This document shows, piece by piece, positions 1 through 10,118 of a DNA stretch of 64,000 nucleotides. Source of the stretch: Closterium sp. Naga37s-1 (lineage: Eukaryota > Streptophyta > Zygnematophyceae > Desmidiales > Closteriaceae); NCBI GenBank assembly GCA_947471745.1, contig CANJKZ010000080.1, positions 851,501-915,500 on the forward strand, read 5' to 3'. Position 1 is the first letter of the stretch; each line of letters opens with the position of its first letter. A model generated the notes under the pieces. That model was given only the letters and a program-made list of their open reading frames with translations, searched no databases and had not been told where the DNA came from. A program made the position numbers and the translations under genes.

Positions 1-373
1 AAGTGGCGGACGAGGTGAGGGATGGAGAGGGGAAGGGGGGAGTGGGGGCGAAGGGGTGGGGTTATGAGGGCGCATGGTTGACTGCTGTCGGGGCTGTGCC
101 AGGCCATGAAGCAAGTGGCGGATAAGGTGAGGGGGGGAAGGGGAAGCGGGGAGCGTAGAGGGAAACTGGAGAGCCGGAAAGAGGTGTACCCGGTTGGCTT
201 AGGTTGCTGTCAGGGCTGTGCCAGACTATGAAGCGAGTGGCAGATGAGTTGAGTGGGGAGCGGGGGGAGGGAGGGGGTGGAGGGGGAGATTGGGGTTGTG
301 GGATAAGGGGATGCGGGGTTGACTTAAGGTGCTGTGCTGTTGGGACTGTGCCGTGACAATGAGCAAGTAGGGT
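1..373 (+). repeat. Four tandem copies of one exon 3' end with donor (FemAB-like gene)
   Basis: The exon end coding [15 protein letters not shown]-like residues recurs: 1-14 (end only, donor GTGAGG intact), about 82-126 (donor GTGAGG intact, ends ADK), about 204-248 (ADE, but the donor position reads TTGAGT) and about 329-372 (strongly decayed). The sequence between copies is G-rich intronic DNA. Phase 0 at the donor fits the next exon at 765. Either of the first two copies could be the spliced one; the sequence cannot decide. Confidence 0.7.
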
Positions 374-3300
374 TCCGGATGGGGCGAAGGGGTATGGCAT
401 GGCGCAGCACGGCATGGCATGGTATGGTATGGCATGGCATGGCATGGCTTGGCTTGGCATGGCATGGCATGGCATGGCATGGAATGGCATGACATGGAAT
501 GGCATGGCATGGCATGGCATGGAATGGCATGACATGGCCGTTCGCGTGTTCTTGTCAACTCCCTGCATCTTCCCTACTCCCCAACCCCACACTGGGCACT
601 ATGGGGTGTCATCGGTGCATGTGACATTCCCATGCAAGGACGACTGGCAGGTCCTGGCCCGCCCAGTGGGGCACTGTATGGCATCCCCCATGGTCATTTG
701 GTGCTTGTTTCGACCCTCTCCCTCCCCCCACCGTTCCACTCCCCGCCCCTCCCACACCACGCAGTACGGGGTGTCATCGGTGCATGTGACGTTCCCATGC
801 AAGGACGACTGGCAGGTCATGGCGCGCCATGGCTTTCTGCAGCGCATGGGCATGCAGTACCACTGGAGCAACCGCGGCTATGGCAGGTGGGCGGGGATGA
901 TGGGGGGTGATGGCAGGCGAGTGTGTTGGGGCGGCACCTTTCTCCCTATGCTGGCCTCCCTGCAGCACATGGGCATGCAGTACCACTGGAGCAACCGCGG
1001 CAATGGCAGGCAAGTGATTTGGGGGCCTATGGCAGGTGGGTGATTTGGGGGCCTATGGCAGGTGGGTGATTTGGGGGCTTATGGCAGGCGGGTGATTTGG
1101 GGCCCTATGGCAGGCGGGTGATTTGGGGGCCTATGGCAGGCGGGTGATTTGGGGGCCTATGGCAGGCGGGTGATTTGGGGGCCTATGGCAGGCGGGTGAT
1201 TTGGGGGCCTATGGCAGGCGGGTGATTTGGGGGCCTATGGCAGGCGGGTGATTTGGGGGCCTATGGCAGGCGGGTGATTTGGGGGCCTATGGCAGGCGGG
1301 TGATTTGGGGGCCTATGGCAGGCGGGTGATTTGGGGGCCTATGGCAGGCGGGTGATTTGGGGGCCTATGGCAGGCGGGTGATTTGGGGGCCTATGGCAGG
1401 CGGGTGATTTGGGGGCCTATGGCAGGCGGGTGATTTGGGGGCCTATGGCAGGCGTGTGATTTGGGGGCCTATGGCAGGCGGGTGATTTGGGGGCCTATGG
1501 CAGGCGGGTGGTTTGGGGGCCTATGGCAGGCGGGTGATTTGGGGGCCTATGGCAGGCGGGTGATTTGGGGGCCTATGGCAGGCGGGTGATTTGGGGGCCT
1601 ATGGCAGGCGGGTGATTTGGGGGCCTATGGCAGGCGGGTGATTTGGGGGCCTATGGCAGGCGGGTGATTTGGGGGCCTATGGCAGGCGGGTGATTTGGGG
1701 GCCTATGGCAGGCGGGTGATTTGGGGGCCTATGGCAGGCGGGTGATTTGGGGGCCTATGGCAGGCGGGTGATTTGGGGGCCTATGGCAGGCGGGTGATTT
1801 GGGGGCCTATGGCAGGCGGGTGATTTGGGGGCCTATGGCAGGCGGGTGATTTGGGGGCCTATGGCAGGCGGGTGATTTGGGGGCCTATGGCAGGCGGGTG
1901 ATTTGGGGGCCTATGGCAGGCGGGTGATTTGGGGGCCTATGGCAGGCGTGTGATTTGGGGGCCTATGGCAGGCGGGTGATTTGGGGGCCTATGGCAGGCG
2001 GGTGATTTGGGGGCCTATGGCAGGCGGGTGATTTGGGGGCCTATGGCAGGCGGGTGATTTGGGGGCCTATGGCAGGCGGGTGATTTGGGGGCCTATGGCA
2101 GGCGGGTGATTTGGGGGCCTATGGCAGGCGGGTGATTTGGGGGCCTATGGCAGGCGGGTGATTTGGGGGCCTATGGCAGGCGGGTGATTTGGGGGCCTAT
2201 GGCAGGCGGGTGATTTGGGGGCCTATGGCAGGCGGGTGATTTGGGGGCCTATGGCAGGCGGGTGATTTGGGGGCCTATGGCAGGCGGGTGATTTGGGGGC
2301 CTATGGCAGGCGGGTGATTTGGGGGCCTATGGCAGGCGGGTGATTTGGGGGCCTATGGCAGGCGGGTGATTTGGGGGCCTATGGCAGGCGGGTGATTTGG
2401 GGGCCTATGGCAGGCGGGTGATTTGGGGGCCTATGGCAGGCGGGTGATTTGGGGGCCTATGGCAGGCGGGTGATTTGGGGGCCTATGGCAGGCGGGTGAT
2501 TTGGGGGCCTATGGCAGGCGGGTGATTTGGGGGCCTATGGCAGGCGGGTGATTTGGGGGCCTATGGCAGGCGGGTGATTTGGGGGCCTATGGCAGGCGGG
2601 TGATTTGGGGGCCTATGGCAGGCGGGTGATTTGGGGGCCTATGGCAGGCGGGTGATTTGGGGGCCTATGGCAGGCGGGTGATTTGGGGGCCTATGGCAGG
2701 CGGGTGATTTGGGGGCCTATGGCAGGCGGGTGATTTGGGGGCCTATGGCAGGCGGGTGATTTGGGGGCCTATGGCAGGCGGGTGATTTGGGGGCCTATGG
2801 CAGGCGGGTGATTTGGGGGCCTATGGCAGGCGGGTGATTTGGGGGCCTATGGCAGGCGGGTGATTTGGGGGCCTATGGCAGGCGGGTGATTTGGGGGCCT
2901 ATGGCAGGCGGGTGATTTGGGGGCCTATGGCAGGCGGGTGATTTGGGGGCCTATGGCAGGCGGGTGATTTGGGGGCCTATGGCAGGCGGGTGATTTGGGG
3001 GCCTATGGCAGGCGGGTGATTTGGGGGCCTATGGCAGGCGGGTGATTTGGGGGCCTATGGCAGGCGGGTGATTTGGGGGCCTATGGCAGGCGGGTGATTT
3101 GGGGGCCTATGGCAGGCGGGTGATTTGGGGGCCTATGGCAGGCGGGTGATTTGGGGGCCTATGGCAGGCGGGTGATTTGGGGGCCTATTGGCAGGCGGGT
3201 GATTTGGGGGCCTATGGCAGGCGGGTGATTTGGGGGCCTATGGCAGGCGGGTGATTAGGGGGCCTATGGCAGGCGGGTGATTTGGGGGCCTATGGCAGGC

Positions 3301-6300
3301 GGGTGATTTGGGGGCCTATGGCAGGCGGGTGATTTGGGGGCCTATGGCAGGCGGGTGATTTGGGGGCCTATGGCAGGCGGGTGATTTGGGGGCCTATGGC
3401 AGGCGGGTGATTTGGGGGCCTATGGCAGGCGGGTGATTTGGGGGCCTATGGCAGGCGGGTGATTTGGGGGCCTATGGCAGGCGGGTGATTTGGGGGCCTA
3501 TGGCAGGCGGGTGATTTGGGGGCCTATGGCAGGCGGGTGATTTGGGGGCCTATGGCAGGCGGGTGATTTGGGGGCCTATGGCAGGCGGGTGATTTGGGGG
3601 CCTATGGCAGGCGGGTGATTTGGGGGCCTATGGCAGGCGGGTGATTTGGGGGCCTATGGCAGGCGGGTGATTTGGGGGCCTATGGCAGGCGGGTGATTTG
3701 GGGGCCTATGGCAGGCGGGTGATTTGGGGGCCTATGGCAGGCGGGTGATTTGGGGGCCTATGGCAGGCGGGTGATTTGGGGGCCTATGGCAGGCGGGTGA
3801 TTTGGGGGCCTATGGCAGGCGGGTGATTTGGGGGCCTATGGCAGGCGGGTGATTTGGGGGCCTATGGCAGGCGTGTGATTTGGGGGCCTATGGCAGGCGG
3901 GTGATTTGGGGGCCTATGGCAGGCGGGTGATTTGGGGGCCTATGGCAGGCGTGTGATTTGGGGGCCTATGGCAGGCGGGTGATTTGGGGGCCTATGGCAG
4001 GCGGGTGATTTGGGGGCCTATGGCAGGCGGGTGATTTGGGGGCCTATGGCAGGCGGGTGATTTGGGGGCCTATGGCAGGCGGGTGATTTGGGGGCCTATG
4101 GCAGGCGGGTGATTTGGGGGCCTATGGCAGGCGGGTGATTTGGGGGCCTATGGCAGGCGGGTGATTTGGGGGCCTATGGCAGGCGGGTGATTTGGGGGCC
4201 TATGGCAGGCGGGTGATTTGGGGGCCTATGGCAGGCGGGTGATTTGGGAGCCTATGGCAGGCGGGTGATTTGGGGGCCTATGGCAGGCGTGTGATTTGGG
4301 GGCCTATGGCAGGCGGGTGATTTGGGGGCCTATGGCAGGCGGGTGATTTGGGGGCCTATGGCAGGCGGGTGATTTGGGGGCCTATGGCAGGCGGGTGATT
4401 TGGGGGCCTATGGCAGGCGGGTGATTTGGGGGCCTATGGCAGGCGGGTGATTTGGGGGCCTATGGCAGGCGGGTGATTTGGGGGCCTATGGCAGGCGGGT
4501 GATTTGGGGGCCTATGGCAGGCGGGTGATTTGGGGGCCTATGGCAGGCGGGTGATTTGGGGGCCTATGGCAGGCGGGTGATTTGGGGGCCTATGGCAGGC
4601 GGGTGATTTGGGGGCCTATGGCAGGCGGGTGATTTGGGGGCCTATGGCAGGCGGGTGATTTGGGGGCCTATGGCAGGCGGGTGATTTGGGGGCCTATGGC
4701 AGGCGGGTGATTTGGGGGCCTATGGCAGGCGTGTGATTTGGGGGCCTATGGCAGGCGGGTGATTTGGGGGCCTATGGCAGGCGGGTGATTTGGGGGCCTA
4801 TGGCAGGCGGGTGGTTTGGGGGCCTATGGCAGGCGGGTGATTTGGGGGCCTATGGCAGGCGGGTGATTTGGGGGCCTATGGCAGGCGTGTGATTTGGGGG
4901 CCTATGGCAGGCGGGTGATTTGGGGGCCTATGGCAGGCGGGTGATTTGGGGGCCTATGGCAGGCGTGTGATTTGGGGGCCTATGGCAGGCGGGTGATTTG
5001 GGGGCCTATGGCAGGCGGGTGATTTGGGGGCCTATGGCAGGCGGGTGATTTGGGGGCCTATGGCAGGCGGGTGATTTGGGGGCCTATGGCAGGCGGGTGA
5101 TTTGGGGGCCTATGGCAGGCGGGTGATTTGGGGGCCTATGGCAGGCGTGTGATTTGGGGGCCTATGGCAGGCGGGTGGTTTGGGGGCCTATGGCAGGCGG
5201 GTGATTTGGGGGCCTATGGCAGGCGGGTGATTTGGGGGCCTATGGCAGGCGGGTGATTTGGGGGCCTATGGCAGGCGGGTGATTTGGGGGCCTATGGCAG
5301 GCGGGTGATTTGGGGGCCTATGGCAGGCGGGTGATTTGGGGGCCTATGGCAGGCGGGTGATTTGGGGGCCTATGGCAGGCGGGTGATTTGGGGGCCTATG
5401 GCAGGCGGGTGATTTGGGGGCCTATGGCAGGCGGGTGATTTGGGGGCCTATGGCAGGCGGGTGATTTGGGGGCCTATGGCAGGCGGGTGATTTGGGGGCC
5501 TATGGCAGGCGGGTGATTTGGGGGCCTATGGCAGGCGGGTGATTTGGGGGCCTATGGCAGGCGGGTGATTTGGGGGCCTATGGCAGGCGGGTGATTTGGG
5601 GGCCTATGGCAGGCGGGTGATTTGGGGGCCTATGGCAGGCGGGTGATTTGGGGGCCTATGGCAGGCGGGTGATTTGGGGGCCTATGGCAGGCGGGTGATT
5701 TGGGGGCCTATGGCAGGCGGGTGATTTGGGGGCCTATGGCAGGCGGGTGATTTGGGGGCCTATGGCAGGCGGGTGATTTGGGGGCCTATGGCAGGCGGGT
5801 GATTTGGGGGCCTATGGCAGGCGTGTGATTTGGGGGCCTATGGCAGGCGGGTGATTTGGGGGCCTATGGCAGGCGGGTGATTTGGGGGCCTATGGCAGGC
5901 GGGTGATTTGGGGGCCTATGGCAGGCGGGTGATTTGGGGGCCTATGGCAGGCGGGTGATTTGGGGGCCTATGGCAGGCGGGTGATTTGGGGGCCTATGGC
6001 AGGCGGGTGATTTGGGGGCCTATGGCAGGCGGGTGATTTGGGGGCCTATGGCAGGCGGGTGATTTGGGGGCCTATGGCAGGCGGGTGATTTGGGGGCCTA
6101 TGGCAGGCGGGTGATTTGGGGGCCTATGGCAGGCGGGTGATTTGGGGGCCTATGGCAGGCGGGTGATTTGGGGGCCTATGGCAGGCGGGTGATTTGGGGG
6201 CCTATGGCAGGCGGGTGATTTGGGGGCCTATGGCAGGCGGGTGATTTGGGGGCCTATGGCAGGCGGGTGATTTGGGGGCCTATGGCAGGCGGGTGATTTG

Positions 6301-9300
6301 GGGGCCTATGGCAGGCGGGTGATTTGGGGGCCTATGGCAGGCGGGTGATTTGGGGGCCTATGGCAGGCGGGTGATTTGGGGGCCTATGGCAGGCGGGTGA
6401 TTTGGGGGCCTATGGCAGGCGGGTGATTTGGGGGCCTATGGCAGGCGGGTGATTTGGGGGCCTATGGCAGGCGGGTGATTTGGGGGCCTATGGCAGGCGG
6501 GTGGCGGATGAGAGTGAAGGCGTTGGGGATGCCAAACCTCCCTTGCATGGCATGAGTCCTTAGGCAGTGATTTCGAGAAGCATCCTGACATTCTTGCGCC
6601 CTTGCGCCTTTCCTCTTTGCACACGTCTGCTAAAAGAAAAAGAAAAAAGTGTGTTTCTAATGAAGCAGTCAAATTGCAATGTGGGCTTGGAGTGGGTCCA
6701 AACACACACCCCTCTCCTCACCCCTGCCCCTGCCCTGCGCTCCTCCCTCCATCTTCATTCCAACCCTCTTCCCCCCCTTTTTTTTCATGCCTCCATGAAT
6801 CCACCCATCTGCACCGCATCCAACACCAGCTTCAACGATTTCCTCATGGATCTGAAGCAGTCCAAGCGCAAGACCATTCGGCAGGAGCGGAAGAAGGTGC
6901 TGTTCCGTTCTTGACTGCCGCTCCGTGCTGCTGCTTTGACTGCTTGAAATTACATGCACATCGCACCTCCTTCTTGCATCGCGTCAAAGCAAAGCAAAGC
7001 ATTCAGCTGACATCATCTCATTTCAAAGCATTCAGCTGACATCATCTCACCGATTTCCATTTTGTCGCTACGGGTTTCTTCTCGGTTCAATTCCGCAATG
7101 GAAACTAGCACCACTCTCCGCTTATTCATGTATAGTATTGATGCATGCACTCCGCTTATCCTTGTGAGGCTGTGACCCCCCTCTCCCCGTTCTCACACCA
7201 GGTAGCAGCGCAAGGCTTGAAGTTGCTGCGGCTGAGGGGAGATGACATCAAGGTGAGGCAAGATGACGTCATGGTGAGGAGAGAGATGACATCGTGGTGG
7301 TAGGAGAATTTCAAATTCCAAATATATGTTAACTACAGCAGAGACACAGAGACACTTAACACCCGCCTCTTTTCCTCCTCTCATCCACTTTTCCTCTTGC
7401 CTTTTGTTCCTTCTCTCTGCTCCTTCCCTCACCTCCCTCGACCCCCCTCTCCTCCCTCACCCCCCTTCACCTCCCCCCCTACTCATGTTCTCTCGCTTTA
7501 TCTTATTTCTTGCGGGCACACCATTGGCTCCTCCCACCCATAGCAACCTTCACCCCCGTCTCTCACTCTCCTCACTCATCTCCTCCTCACCCCCCCTCCC
7601 CCCAACTCTCCTTCTGTGAATAATCTTGCGGGCACACCATTGGCTCCTCCCACCCATAGCAACCTTCACCCCGTCTCTCACTCTCCTCACTCATCTCCTC
7701 CTCCCCCAACTGCTGAGGGCGCCTCAAAAGTCCTCCCATAGCAATCTTCACCCTTCACTCCCCTCACTCATCTCCTCCCCACCTCCCCACTCTCCTTCTG
7801 TCTACATCTTTGCAGGCACACCACTGGAACAGCTTCTTCCAATTCTACTGCAACACCACCAACCGAAAGTGAGTGTTCTCAGGCAGGTTGAGTCGAGTCG
7901 AGCGAGTGAGTTGATCAACCCAAGACCAAGAACCAAGAAAAAAACCTGTAGGCAGCTCTGCCTGAAGGCGGACGTAGAGTTTAGGTGCCTCAAATGTGTC
8001 CAAGGAGTGGAACGAGGGATTGACTGGATGGGCGTACAGGGAAGAACGAGGCATACAGGTCTCCTCATTCTTCGAGGTGACTTTTGAGTCGACTCAAAAG
8101 TCATCTGGGCGTACAGGAAAGACCGAGGCGTACAGGCCTCCTCATTCTCCCCGAATCCGCCTCCCTCGATTGTCTCCATTTCCACCATCCACCTTTTCTT
8201 TTATTCTCTCAACAGGTGGGGGCAGACGTACCTCACGCGCGAGTTCTTCCATCTGCTGGGGAGGACGCTGGGTGAGCAGGTGCTGCTGGTGGTGGCAGCG
8301 AGAGAACAAGAGGGGGCTCCTCCCATTCCCATTGCTTCCCTTTCCCCATCCGCACCACGCGGGGCAGACGTACCTCACGCGCGAGTTCTTCCACCTGCTG
8401 GGAGAGCGGCTGGGAGAGAAGGTGCTGCTGGTGGTGGCGGAGGATGGCACAGGGCGCATGGTGGGGGCTTATACCATTCCCTTCCCATTGTCCCCCCTAC
8501 CCCAACCAGGTGGGGGCAGACGTACCTCACGCGCGAGTTCTTTCATCTGCTGGGGGAGCGGCTAGGCGAGCAGGTGCTGCTGGTGGTGGTGGTGTCGGAG
8601 GATGGCACAGGGCGCGTGGTGGGGTTAGAGATGATGGGGGCTAATTCCATTCTTCTCCTTTCCTCCTGCCAACAGGTGGGGCCAAACCTACCTCACGCGA
8701 AAGTTCTTTCACCTGCTGGGGGAGCGACTGGGAGAGAAGGTGCTGCTGGTGGTGGCGGAGGATGAGACAGGGCGCATGGTGGGGGGCGCGCTGAACCTGG
8801 TGGGGGGCGAGGCCGTGTTTGGGCGCAACTGGGGGGCGCTGCCTGGCATGCACTACCCGTTCCTACACTTTGAAGCGTGCTACTACCAGGTGTGTACTTG
8901 TGTTACTACAAGGTACGTGAGTAGAAACTGGAGTAGAAGGCGCATGGTGGGGGGTGCACTGAACCTGGTGGGCGGCGAGGCCGTGTTTGGACGACGTAAT
9001 TGGGGGGCCCTACCCGTTCCTGCACTTTGAAGCGTGCTACTACGAGGTGTGTGAGTCGAAACTGGAGTAGAATGCACATGGTGGGGGGTGCGCTGAACCT
9101 GGTGGAGGGGCAAGGTCGGGGCGCAGGGGACGTACAAGCTGCTACCCCCTTACCCACTCTCCCCCACTTCCGTTCCCCCATTCCACTTTTTGAGTCGACT
9201 CAAAAATCGACTTGCTACCCCCTTACCCACTCTCCCCCACTCCCATTCCCCCATTCCACCTCCCCTGCCCTCACTTTACCAGGCACTAGAGGCGGCGGCA

Positions 9301-10020
9301 ATAGAAGCAGGGTTGGCACGGGTGGAGGCGGGGGCACAGGGCGAGCACAAGCTGCTCTCCCCTTACCCACTCTGCCCCTTTTCCCCACTTCCCTCCTGTC
9401 TCCTGTCTCCTGTCCCCTGCCCCCCTCCCCTGCTCCCTCTCGCCCTTCAATCTCACCCTTTCAGGCAATAGAGGCGGCCATAGAAGCAGGTCTGGCGCGG
9501 GTAGAAGCAGGAGCACAGGGCGAGCACAAGCTGCCACGGGGCTATCTGCCCACCGCCACCTACAGCGCCCACCACATCCCCGACCCCGCGTTCCGCTCCG
9601 CGATTGCAGGGTTCCTCGAACGGGAGACGGTACAGGTGGGTTCACCTGAGTTGCTTTTGTCCCAATTCTTTGAAGCAGCTTTTATGCTGCCATTGGGGGC
9701 CTATCTGCCCACCGCGTCTACAGCGCCCACCACCACATCCCTGACCCCGCATTCTGATCTGCTATCGCCGGGTTTCTAGAGCACGAGACTGTAGATGTGC
9801 CTGTGTGAGACGGCTTTTGAGTCGACTCAAAAGTCACCTCGTTTCTAGAGCACGAGACTGTAGATGTGCCTGTGTGAGACTCCCTCTGAAGAATCTCCCA
9901 CCTCCACCTACAGCACTCACCACAACCCTGACCCAGCCTGACCTGAATAAAGAAATGTATTCCAAAAAAAAAAACCAAAAAAAACACACACACACACACA
10001 CGCACGCACGCACGCACGAA

Positions 10021-10118
<98 letters not shown>

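Noticed and set aside
62-592. His/Met/Pro-rich minus-strand frames near the window start
   Set aside because: They come from the 5-bp CATGG microsatellite; the plus strand here carries decayed exon copies of the FemAB-like gene.
1003-6503. CRISPR-like array
   Set aside because: Units are contiguous 26-bp repeats with no spacers, in an intron of a eukaryotic gene. The same applies to the 24- and 25-bp arrays.
7880-7920. A further copy of the palindrome (TTGAGTCGAGTCGAGC region)
   Set aside because: It shares only GAGTCGA, is not self-complementary over the core and has no flanking direct repeat.
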